A DNA stretch of 5,467 nucleotides, taken from an uncultured Candidatus Saccharibacteria bacterium. Its GTDB lineage: Bacteria > Patescibacteriota > Saccharimonadia > Saccharimonadales > Saccharimonadaceae. The DNA lies in the NCBI GenBank assembly GCA_947253995.1, contig CAMYBM010000028.1:1-5467 (forward strand). The letters are read 5' to 3'. The notes under the pieces were generated by a model that was not told where the DNA came from, did not search any database, and saw nothing but the letters and a program-made list of their open reading frames with translations. The translations under genes were made by a program, and so were the position numbers. Numbering within the stretch: the stretch's first letter is position 1; each line of letters opens with the position of its first letter. This document shows positions 1 through 4,589 of this stretch, piece by piece.

Positions 1-1
1 C

Positions 2-86
2 ATGAAAGCTTTCAAAGCTATGCCAGTACTTGCCATGGGTACATTAGCCTTTGGTTTAGTTGGTGCAACTGTTTTAGCTCCAGTAG
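2..86 (+). repeat. Signal-peptide DNA repeat, copy 1
   Basis: The first 85 nt of this gene match 739-823 at 84 of 85 positions. The one difference is a synonymous TTA/CTA in Leu codon 19. The match starts at the ATG (the base before it is c here and a in the other copy) and stops at the end of the signal-peptide core. The mature coding regions beyond it are far more diverged. Confidence 0.95.
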
Positions 87-550
87 TTAGTGCTGAGCAA
101 AAGACTGCATCTGCTAATCAGACGTTATCTGTAACCATTAATCCAGCACTTGGCTTTACTATGGTAGATAAAGACGTGACGGCACAGCCTGACGGCACCT
201 TAACTACTGCAAGTACCGGTAAGGTTACCAGCAACTTACTTAAGGGTTTCTCTGTTACTGTAGAGAACAACAGTTCTGATACCGGCATGAAGCAAGAGGG
301 CGGAACTGGCATTATTCCAGCCGTTGATGATGCCACTGCTTCTAGCACAGCCAAGGGTTGGAGCGCATTCTTCAATGGTGCTCACCACAAGATTGGCGCC
401 AAGGGTACGCCTACTTCAGTAGCTAGCACTACTCAGGCCGGCAACAAGGACTTTACCGTTCAATATGCTGTTAAGACCGACAACTCAGTAGCTGAAGGTA
501 CCTACAAGACAACCTTGCTTTACACTGTTACTGGTAATCCTAACAAATAA
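2..550 (+). CDS. Secreted surface protein A, WxL-like beta-sandwich (paralog of the next gene)
   Basis: This is an exported 182-residue protein with no membrane anchor after the signal peptide. The signal peptide covers about residues 1-31: Lys-2 and Lys-5, a hydrophobic core at 8-28, and a likely cleavage after VSA. The start is supported by the second paralog, which has the same first 28 residues; the upstream RBS lies outside the window. The mature part is rich in Thr, Ser, Val and Gly, has no Cys, and alternates like beta strands. FSVTV at 83-87 and LYTVT at 173-177 sit where WxL proteins carry their two WxL motifs. KGWSAFFNG at 118-126 and the segment from YAVKTDN (155) through GTYK (166-169) are shared with the paralog. 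The gene is monocistronic and ends at a strong terminator. I infer a cell-envelope protein held non-covalently, possibly by the DUF916-like protein downstream. The WxL relationship is tentative, and a family-specific surface or pilin-like protein is the alternative. Confidence 0.85.
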   Translation: MKAFKAMPVLAMGTLAFGLVGATVLAPVVSAEQKTASANQTLSVTINPALGFTMVDKDVTAQPDGTLTTASTGKVTSNLLKGFSVTVENNSSDTGMKQEGGTGIIPAVDDATASSTAKGWSAFFNGAHHKIGAKGTPTSVASTTQAGNKDFTVQYAVKTDNSVAEGTYKTTLLYTVTGNPNK

Positions 551-568
551 ATAGTGTTAGCAGAGTGT

Positions 569-603
569 AAAAAGTAGAGTCGTTACGACTCTACTTTTTG
601 TTT
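569..603 (+). terminator. Intrinsic terminator of secreted protein A
   Basis: A perfect 14-bp stem (569-582 with 586-599) closes a TTA loop. The 3' arm ends in five T's and is followed by GTTT. The stem begins with five A's, so the T tract is partly inside the hairpin and the element could also act on the opposite strand. It lies 18 nt after the stop codon and separates this gene from its paralog. Confidence 0.9.
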
Positions 604-657
604 GGTTCTTAAAATAGAGTATATATTGTAATTTTGATCATAGTAACTAAAAAGCCC

Positions 658-687
658 TTGTGCTTAGTCCGGAGTGTTTGCTATAAT
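658..687 (+). promoter_or_regulatory. Extended -10 promoter of secreted protein B
   Basis: A consensus TATAAT lies at 682-687 and is preceded by TGC, giving the extended -10 TGCTATAAT. A weak -35, TTGTGC, lies at 658-663 with an 18-bp spacer. Transcription is predicted to start near 694. The AAGGAGG ribosome-binding site at 728-734 sits 4 nt before the ATG. Confidence 0.8.
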
Positions 688-690
688 CAA

Positions 691-719
691 TATTAGTTGG
701 TGGAGAACACCAATAGATA
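691..719 (+). promoter_or_regulatory. 5'-UTR hairpin at the predicted mRNA 5' end
   Basis: TTGGTG (697-702) pairs with CACCAA (708-713) around a GAGAA loop. The stem extends outward to 691-719 with one A/A mismatch and two G/T wobbles. The predicted transcription start falls in the lower stem, so the hairpin would cap the mRNA 5' end. I infer a role in mRNA stability. It leaves the RBS at 728-734 free. Confidence 0.5.
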
Positions 720-738
720 AAAATAACAAGGAGGAAAA

Positions 739-823
739 ATGAAAGCTTTCAAAGCTATGCCAGTACTTGCCATGGGTACATTAGCCTTTGGTCTAGTTGG
801 TGCAACTGTTTTAGCTCCAGTAG
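739..823 (+). repeat. Signal-peptide DNA repeat, copy 2
   Basis: This is the second copy of the 85-nt block seen at 2-86, with a single synonymous difference at position 793. It codes for the first 28 residues. Identity stops abruptly after it (GTTAGTGCT in the first gene, GCCAATGCT here). Confidence 0.95.
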
Positions 824-1302
824 CCAATGCTGTGCCGAAACCGGTAGTACCCCAGCCGTCAGTTAGTAGCAACGTAGTAACCCAGGTTGTCAAGACTAAG
901 GTCGTATCACACTTGGGAATTGAATTGCCAGGTGGCGGTTCTACATTGCCAGAAACAGATGGCACTCAGGACACTGACATCAAGATTAAAAGTAATGCCG
1001 AGAAGGGTGCTACTTTAACTCTGTCTGATGACGACGAGGACACTAATTTGGTTAACGAGAACGACGCTAATGCCGTTATTTCAACTACTGCCGATGCTTC
1101 ATCGAGCAAGGGTTGGGGCGCTGTAATTGACGGTGCACAGAAGGCTATGCCTAAGTTGTCAGCGACCCCTTTGGTAGTAACAAAGTCAACTATTCCTGGT
1201 GACATTACCGGAAAAGTAAAGTATGCTATCAAGACTGACAACACCCTGAAGCCAGGTACTTACAAGGATGTCGTCCGTTTCACCTTGACTGCTAATCTTT
1301 AA
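739..1302 (+). CDS. Secreted surface protein B, WxL-like beta-sandwich
   Basis: This is an exported 187-residue paralog of the preceding gene. The signal peptide is residues 1-31 with likely cleavage after ANA. A Pro/Val-rich stretch follows (32-50). The mature part has no Cys. ATLTL at 91-95 and FTLT at 181-184 occupy the places of the two WxL motifs. An acidic stretch at 97-109 (DDDEDTNLVNEND) has no equivalent in protein A and could bind divalent cations. KGWGAVIDG (124-132) and the C-terminal KYAIKTDN...GTYK segment are shared with A. The start is fixed by AAGGAGG 4 nt upstream of the ATG and by the identical start of A. The gene has its own promoter and terminator, so it can be expressed separately from A. 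I infer a non-covalently attached envelope protein. The exact function is unknown. Confidence 0.9.
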   Translation: MKAFKAMPVLAMGTLAFGLVGATVLAPVANAVPKPVVPQPSVSSNVVTQVVKTKVVSHLGIELPGGGSTLPETDGTQDTDIKIKSNAEKGATLTLSDDDEDTNLVNENDANAVISTTADASSSKGWGAVIDGAQKAMPKLSATPLVVTKSTIPGDITGKVKYAIKTDNTLKPGTYKDVVRFTLTANL

Positions 1303-1319
1303 TATATAGAGTCAAGAGT

Positions 1320-1359
1320 TATAAAAAGTAAAAGCCTCCAGTGGGCTTTACTTTTTATA
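1320..1359 (+). terminator. Intrinsic terminator of secreted protein B
   Basis: A stem of about 16 bp with one bulged A forms between 1320-1336 and roughly 1344-1359. It closes at GCC/GGC and has a short loop around TCCAGTG. The 3' arm contains CTTTTTATATT. The A-rich 5' arm and T-rich 3' arm make it potentially bidirectional. It lies 17 nt after the stop codon. Confidence 0.85.
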
Positions 1360-1454
1360 TTAAACTTGTTCGTTATCTAGACCGGCTTACGATTAGAGAG
1401 TAATTAATATAAGCAATAAAACAACTTTTTATTACGTAAATTTTAGCGCAGTAT

Positions 1455-1462
1455 GCTATAAT
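1455..1462 (+). promoter_or_regulatory. Extended -10 promoter of the DUF916-like operon
   Basis: TATAAT lies at 1457-1462 in the context TGCTATAAT, the same nine bases as in the promoter of the previous gene. No good -35 lies at 17 bp (ACGTAA). TTACGT at 1432-1437 would give a 19-bp spacer. The predicted start is near 1469, leaving a 5' UTR of about 31 nt. The rest of the gap from 1303 to 1499 holds the upstream terminator and AT-rich sequence with no other feature that I can support. Confidence 0.75.
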
Positions 1463-1474
1463 AGACGTTAGCAT

Positions 1475-1493
1475 AATAGGAGGCAATAGGAGG
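1475..1493 (+). promoter_or_regulatory. Tandem Shine-Dalgarno sites
   Basis: The nonamer AATAGGAGG occurs twice with a 10-nt period (1475-1483 and 1485-1493). This gives two full AGGAGG sites. The second is 6 nt from the ATG at 1500, which is ideal. The first is 16 nt away and could act only as a standby site. Confidence 0.8.
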
Positions 1494-1499
1494 AAACAC

Positions 1500-2519
1500 A
1501 TGCGGTTATTTCGTAAACTAAGACAGAGTGCGTTGATTGCAAGCATTTTTGTTTTGTCATTGGCGTTCGTGACTACTGGCATTGTCATGGCAGAAGCACA
1601 AAAGCAAAGTGATAAAAAACCAGAGGTTAAAACTGGTCTTTGGATTAAGCCGGCAACGAACGAAATCAGCCTAGGCGCTAAGGAATCTTATTCCGGTACT
1701 ATGCTGGTTACAAATACGTCAACTTCGCCGATGGACTTCAAGATTGACGCAGGTGCGTACACAATTCGAAACAATAATTATTCTACCCCTGACTATAGCA
1801 GCGAGGGTAAGTATAGCTTGATGAAGAATTGGATCAAGTTTGATCGCACAGATATTAAAAATGTACCGGCTAACGGTTCAGTAGAAGTTAAATACACTAT
1901 TACTGCGCCAGCGAACATACCTAGCGGTACTCAGTATGCAACAATTTTTGCTTCAACGGTAAACAAGCAGCATAACAATGCGACTGGCGTGCAGTCAAAT
2001 GCTCGCATTGGCATGGTAGTAAAAGCAAACATGAAGGGTGGTCGAACGATTGAGCGCAATACAATTGAAGGCCAAAGGATTGATTTCTTCCAGCCAAAGG
2101 CGCCGTTGACTTCAAAATTTACAGTTAAGAATGAAGGTAACGTTGCCTCGTCGGTAACGTATTCAATGACAGTTAAGTCTTGGATCAATGGGCGAGTTGA
2201 GTACCAAGGGGACACGCAGCCAGCTGATGTGTATCCAGAGAGCCGGCGCGATTTTGATCTAACGTGGTCACAGGTTCGCCCAGGCATCTACAGTGTATCG
2301 CAGATCGTTAACGTTAACGGCAAAGACCACTCAATTACACGCGTTGTTGTTGCTCTGCCAATGTGGCTAATCATTCTATTCATTCTTGCCGTTGTGTGCT
2401 TTGTTGTGTTTATCGTTGTTAATGTACGTAACATTTTGGCAGCACGACGCAAGCATAGCAAGTCTAGCAATAAATCGCGTAGAAGTAGTTCAACTAGCGC
2501 TAACAAGGAGGTTAAGTAA
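1500..2519 (+). CDS. DUF916-like (WxL-interacting-protein-like) single-pass membrane surface protein
   Basis: This 339-residue protein has the architecture of the WxL-interacting proteins of Gram-positives. A signal peptide covers about 1-31 (basic RLFRKLRQ, hydrophobic 11-29, cleavage near VMA). An N-terminal beta domain at 45-152 (GLWIKPA, strand-rich, ending PSGTQYATIFAS) resembles the DUF916 peptidoglycan-binding domain. A second beta domain at about 165-282 (KNEGNVASSV, then the RPGIYSV turn) resembles the DUF3324 domain. A membrane helix at 286-309 and a basic 30-residue cytoplasmic tail (RNILAARRK, then Ser/Lys-rich) follow. Length and order match that family, but the assignment rests on pattern, not on a search. 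The tandem RBS fixes the start. The gene is the first of a two-gene operon and lies beside two WxL-like secreted proteins. I infer that it tethers or assembles them at the cell envelope. Confidence 0.85.
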   Translation: MRLFRKLRQSALIASIFVLSLAFVTTGIVMAEAQKQSDKKPEVKTGLWIKPATNEISLGAKESYSGTMLVTNTSTSPMDFKIDAGAYTIRNNNYSTPDYSSEGKYSLMKNWIKFDRTDIKNVPANGSVEVKYTITAPANIPSGTQYATIFASTVNKQHNNATGVQSNARIGMVVKANMKGGRTIERNTIEGQRIDFFQPKAPLTSKFTVKNEGNVASSVTYSMTVKSWINGRVEYQGDTQPADVYPESRRDFDLTWSQVRPGIYSVSQIVNVNGKDHSITRVVVALPMWLIILFILAVVCFVVFIVVNVRNILAARRKHSKSSNKSRRSSSTSANKEVK

Positions 2520-2521
2520 TG
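2505..2521 (+). promoter_or_regulatory. Coupled stop/start junction with internal RBS
   Basis: The stop and start share one A (TAATG, 2517-2521). AAGGAGG at 2505-2511, within the end of the upstream coding region, lies 7 nt before the ATG. This arrangement predicts translational coupling and fixed stoichiometry of the two membrane proteins. Confidence 0.85.
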
Positions 2522-3292
2522 AAAAAAGTTAATTTAGCAGTATCTGCGGGTGTACTCTTTGGCGCGCTTGCTCTAAGTGCTGTTGCCTTACCAGCTGCAC
2601 CAATGGCTCATGCCTCAACGACCCTGACTCAGACTATAAGCAAGCAAGTGAAGTATGATCTTGTCGTTTCAGTAGTTAAGTTTAATGGCAAATCTATCAA
2701 TAATGGAATTGACGCGTGGTCGAGTGCTAAGAGTGCTGGCGTAACTAAGCAGCAACACAATACTATTACATTGCGCTCTAGCGCCGATGCGGACGCCACA
2801 TTGTATATCGGCGGTAAGGCTGTGTGGACCGGCAAGGTTAAGGCCAATACAGACACTGACGCCGCCTTCGACGTTCCAGTAGAGCCGGGTAAAGTAGTGG
2901 CGACGCTTGTATCCCAAGGGAAGAATGGCGACCAGAGGACTAATAATACGTTAGATTTTACATTTGATTGGCAAGCAGTATTGCCACCTGTTGGCCCGCA
3001 GCCAGGTAGCGAGCAAGGCTCTACTACCCAAGACTCAAGTGAAGGTCAAGGCGCAGAGGGGGATGTTTGCGCTAAGCAGAAGAGTGAAGCGGATCGCTTG
3101 TACTGCGAACATTTGCGCCACAGTGGTAGAAGCCACCGGGGTTATCGCGCGCCAAATACTGGCTATGTGATTATCAACGGTCAGGCCTATAGCAAGCGCA
3201 CACTTGCCGTGATCGCTGGTGCAGTGGTCGCTGTAATCGCAGCTGTTATTGCTATCTTTGCAGTATGCCGTCGCAAGCGAAGCAATAAGTAG
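2519..3292 (+). CDS. Single-pass surface protein with an APNTG sorting-like motif
   Basis: This is a 257-residue exported protein. The signal peptide is about 1-32 with likely cleavage after AHA. A beta-rich ectodomain spans 40-150. A flexible Pro/Gln/Gly/Ser/Glu-rich linker (155-182) comes next, then a short segment with Cys-184 and Cys-196 that could form a disulfide. A His/Arg-rich stretch (198-210) precedes APNTG at 211-215. The membrane helix is at 228-249 and the tail is CRRKRSNK. The tripartite end recalls an LPxTG signal. However, Leu is replaced by Ala, and 12 residues separate the motif from the helix, whereas classical signals follow with the hydrophobic stretch directly. It may therefore be only a membrane-anchored protein. 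It is translationally coupled to the DUF916-like gene, in the position of the small LPxTG protein of csc clusters. I infer that both act in one envelope complex. I do not recognise the ectodomain. Confidence 0.85.
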   Translation: MKKVNLAVSAGVLFGALALSAVALPAAPMAHASTTLTQTISKQVKYDLVVSVVKFNGKSINNGIDAWSSAKSAGVTKQQHNTITLRSSADADATLYIGGKAVWTGKVKANTDTDAAFDVPVEPGKVVATLVSQGKNGDQRTNNTLDFTFDWQAVLPPVGPQPGSEQGSTTQDSSEGQGAEGDVCAKQKSEADRLYCEHLRHSGRSHRGYRAPNTGYVIINGQAYSKRTLAVIAGAVVAVIAAVIAIFAVCRRKRSNK

Positions 3293-3314
3293 CTGATCTT
3301 AGACTATAAGATAC

Positions 3315-3350
3315 AACGGAGTTGGTTAGCCAACTCCGTTTATTGTTTTT
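3315..3350 (+). terminator. Intrinsic terminator of the DUF916-like operon
   Basis: A perfect 11-bp stem (3315-3325 with 3330-3340) has a TTAG loop. It is followed by TTATTGTTTTT. It lies 22 nt after the stop codon of the second gene of the operon. Confidence 0.9.
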
Positions 3351-3454
3351 GTAGTTTTTGGTGGGGTGGGGATTATGGCAATAGCTTAGACAATTCGTGC
3401 GCAATCATGAGCGCGCTGCTTTACAATTATACCTTCGCCAGGCGCACGCACCTT

Positions 3455-3483
3455 TTGACTAAATAACAATATTATGGTATAAT
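3455..3483 (+). promoter_or_regulatory. Near-consensus sigma70-type promoter
   Basis: TTGACT (3455-3460), a 17-bp spacer and TATAAT (3478-3483) with an upstream TGG (extended -10) make this the strongest full promoter in the window. The predicted start near 3490 gives a 5' UTR of about 70 nt to the ATG at 3560. The region 3351-3454 just upstream holds a G-rich run (3360-3378) and a weak inverted repeat CGTGCGC/GCGCACG (3396-3402, 3442-3448), but no gene. Confidence 0.85.
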
Positions 3484-3542
3484 ATAAAAGTACTTGATTG
3501 AACTACATAGGTGGAGCGATTGGGTTAGAACATTACGGCCAA

Positions 3543-3550
3543 AAGGAAGG
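3543..3550 (+). promoter_or_regulatory. RBS deciding the start at 3560
   Basis: AAGGAAGG lies 9 nt upstream of the ATG at 3560. The same frame is open back to a TTG at 3494. That TTG would sit only about 4 nt after the predicted transcription start, with no RBS, so the ATG is preferred. Confidence 0.7.
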
Positions 3551-3559
3551 TGTGTATTT

Positions 3560-4135
3560 ATGATATCTTGGAGATGCGATCATCAGTGTTACAACACGAT
3601 TGAGCGAGGCGAAGTTAATTTTGAAGATTCAGCACAGTCGTTAACGGTTCAGTACTGCGAGGAGATTTCTAATGCCATTGATCACAACGAGAGTTCACCT
3701 CTCATTAGTGCAAAGCATGGTTATCGCAAGGCGCTTGACTTTGAATGGTCCGATGCGATTAATCGATTGGACTATAATTTGCGGCGTCGCGGCGAAATGT
3801 CTTGTACTGACGATCTGCTTGGTATCATGCTTTATGAGTATGATATTTTTAGCGTATGCCTGAGCAAACAATTTATGAAAGGCGTAGTAGATGATATTAA
3901 TGCAGAGCTGAAAAAGATTAAAATTCGTTCTAGCGGTGAAAGATGTAGCTACTCTAATCTGTTAGCAGCTGACCCCTCGTCGAGCAATGCAATACTTGTT
4001 CGCGCACTAGACGTTGACAAGCCATCTGGCGTGTTGATGTTGGACATTCCTGGCGACACGGCATTATCGTTAATATGTTCTTATGGTGGATCGGTGGGGC
4101 AGAGCCGTCTAAAATACAGCCTTGCAATTAGGTAG
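3560..4135 (+). CDS. Hypothetical cytoplasmic protein
   Basis: I do not recognise this 191-residue protein. It has no signal peptide or membrane segment. Cys residues are scattered (for example CDHQC near the start) but do not form a clear zinc-binding pattern. The N-terminal two thirds look mostly helical and charged (FEDSAQSLTVQYCEEISNAI, DFEWSDAINRLDYNLRRR). The C-terminal part (about 140-191) alternates like beta strands (NAILVRALDVD, GVLMLDIPGD, LICSYGGS). The in-frame region open back to the TTG at 3494 would add 22 residues, but the start at 3560 has an RBS. The gene stands alone, between a near-consensus promoter and a strong terminator, so it is probably well expressed as a single-gene transcript. 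Nothing in its context gives its function. It could be a lineage-specific orphan. Confidence 0.8.
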   Translation: MISWRCDHQCYNTIERGEVNFEDSAQSLTVQYCEEISNAIDHNESSPLISAKHGYRKALDFEWSDAINRLDYNLRRRGEMSCTDDLLGIMLYEYDIFSVCLSKQFMKGVVDDINAELKKIKIRSSGERCSYSNLLAADPSSSNAILVRALDVDKPSGVLMLDIPGDTALSLICSYGGSVGQSRLKYSLAIR

Positions 4136-4148
4136 GCCACTACTGATC

Positions 4149-4175
4149 AAACCATCCGCTTGGCGGATGGTTTTT
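4149..4175 (+). terminator. Intrinsic terminator of the hypothetical protein
   Basis: A perfect 11-bp G+C-rich stem (4149-4159 with 4163-4173) has a TTG loop and ends in TTTTT. It lies 13 nt after the stop codon. The -35 of the next promoter begins 5 nt after it. Confidence 0.95.
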
Positions 4176-4179
4176 CTTC

Positions 4180-4208
4180 TTGACAATACATTAAGTATAT
4201 GCTAATAT
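4180..4208 (+). promoter_or_regulatory. Strong promoter of the KGG-protein gene
   Basis: A perfect -35 TTGACA (4180-4185), a 17-bp spacer and TAATAT (4203-4208) with an extended -10 TGC (4200-4202). Transcription is predicted to begin near 4215, leaving a leader of about 79 nt that contains secondary structure. Confidence 0.85.
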
Positions 4209-4214
4209 ATAAGC

Positions 4215-4293
4215 ATACACGGAAAGTGTGAGATAACGGAGGGGTTACCGCGCGAAAGCACGGCAGCCCCTTTTAATTAGAAGAAAGGAAATT
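4215..4293 (+). promoter_or_regulatory. Structured 5' leader, candidate cis-regulatory RNA
   Basis: Two hairpins can be drawn. The first, at the very 5' end, pairs ACAC (4217-4220) with GTGT (4226-4229) around GGAAA. The second spans 4241-4270: GGGGTT pairs with AGCCCC, CCG with CGG and GC with GC, with a GAAA tetraloop at 4254-4257 and two A/C mismatches (4247/4264 and 4251/4260). It is followed by TTTTAATTAG, so it resembles a weak terminator or attenuator. The RBS AAAGGA follows at 4284-4289. An alternative pairing of TAAC (4234-4237) with GTTA (4244-4247) would break the lower stem, which is compatible with switching. It does not match any riboswitch class I know. Its function is inference. 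Confidence 0.5.
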
Positions 4294-4542
4294 ATGGCAG
4301 GAACAAAAGAAGGTGCACGCAAAGCAGCAGAGACTAATCGTCGTTTGCACGGTAATGATTTTTACGCACGGATTGGTCGCAAGGGTGGTCAAAACGGTAC
4401 TACTGGCGGTTTTGCCGCTAACCCAGAATTAGCACGCATTGCCGGTGCCAAGGGCGGTCGTATTAGTCGTCGCGGACCAGCCAAGAAGTCGATCAAAGTT
4501 GACTTTGAGGATAGCGGTTCAGTTGTTGTGGTCAATCTTTAG
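4294..4542 (+). CDS. KGG-repeat protein (YciG/GsiB-like, stress-associated family)
   Basis: This is an 82-residue, basic, Gly-rich, hydrophilic protein. Two KGG units are clear: YARIGRKGG (about 24-32) and ARIAGAKGG (about 47-55), separated by GTTGGFAANPEL. This is the pattern of the KGG family named for stress-induced proteins. Similar short proteins starting MAGTKEGARKAAETN also occur in phage and CPR genomes. The C-terminal tail (FEDSGSVVVVNL) is unlike the repeats and may be a beta strand. There is no signal peptide, so it is probably cytoplasmic. AAAGGA lies 4 nt before the ATG. A strong promoter and a structured leader suggest abundant but regulated expression. The molecular function of this family is not well established; nucleic-acid binding is possible from the basic charge but is inference only. 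Confidence 0.9.
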   Translation: MAGTKEGARKAAETNRRLHGNDFYARIGRKGGQNGTTGGFAANPELARIAGAKGGRISRRGPAKKSIKVDFEDSGSVVVVNL

Positions 4543-4560
4543 TATTTGGCCGCTCCCGTT

Positions 4561-4589
4561 AATGCCCTAGGTTAGCTAGGGCATTTTTT
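4561..4589 (+). terminator. Intrinsic terminator of the KGG gene, overlapping the convergent gene
   Basis: A perfect 10-bp stem (4561-4570 with 4576-4585) has a GTTAG loop and is followed by T's to 4589. The plus-strand T tract makes it work for the KGG gene. Read on the minus strand there is no T run. The stop codon of the minus-strand gene (4572-4574) lies inside the loop. Confidence 0.9.

Noticed and set aside
118..1244. Minus-strand open frames opposite the two secreted proteins (118-375, 693-965, 966-1244)
   Set aside because: They lie antisense to well-supported genes, have no RBS or promoter, and their translations look like low-complexity shadows.
1373..1588. Minus-strand 71-residue frame across the operon promoter
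   Set aside because: It overlaps the promoter, the tandem RBS and the signal peptide of the DUF916-like gene, and has no initiation signals of its own.
1921..2506. Minus-strand frames of 64, 118 and 72 residues inside the DUF916-like gene
   Set aside because: The plus-strand gene has a full domain layout, and the antisense frames show no recognisable motif or RBS.
2629..3170. Other frames within the APNTG-protein gene
   Set aside because: They are out-of-frame shadows of a gene with a signal peptide, an anchor and a coupled start.
3360..3378. G-run GGTGGGGTGGGG...GG as a G-quadruplex
   Set aside because: Only two-G runs at the ends allow at most a two-tetrad structure. There is no conservation evidence, and it lies between a terminator and a promoter.
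3396..3448. Inverted repeat CGTGCGC/GCGCACG as an operator
   Set aside because: The 7-bp arms are 39 nt apart, which could be chance. No regulator gene is nearby.
3494..3559. TTG start at 3494 for the hypothetical protein
   Set aside because: It lies about 4 nt after the predicted transcription start and has no RBS. The in-frame ATG at 3560 has AAGGAAGG at 9 nt.
4241..4270. A GEMM-type c-di-GMP riboswitch, suggested by GGGGTTACCG and a GAAA loop
   Set aside because: The conserved core of that class (GGCAAACC and the ACGCAAAGCC segment) is absent, and the leader is too short.
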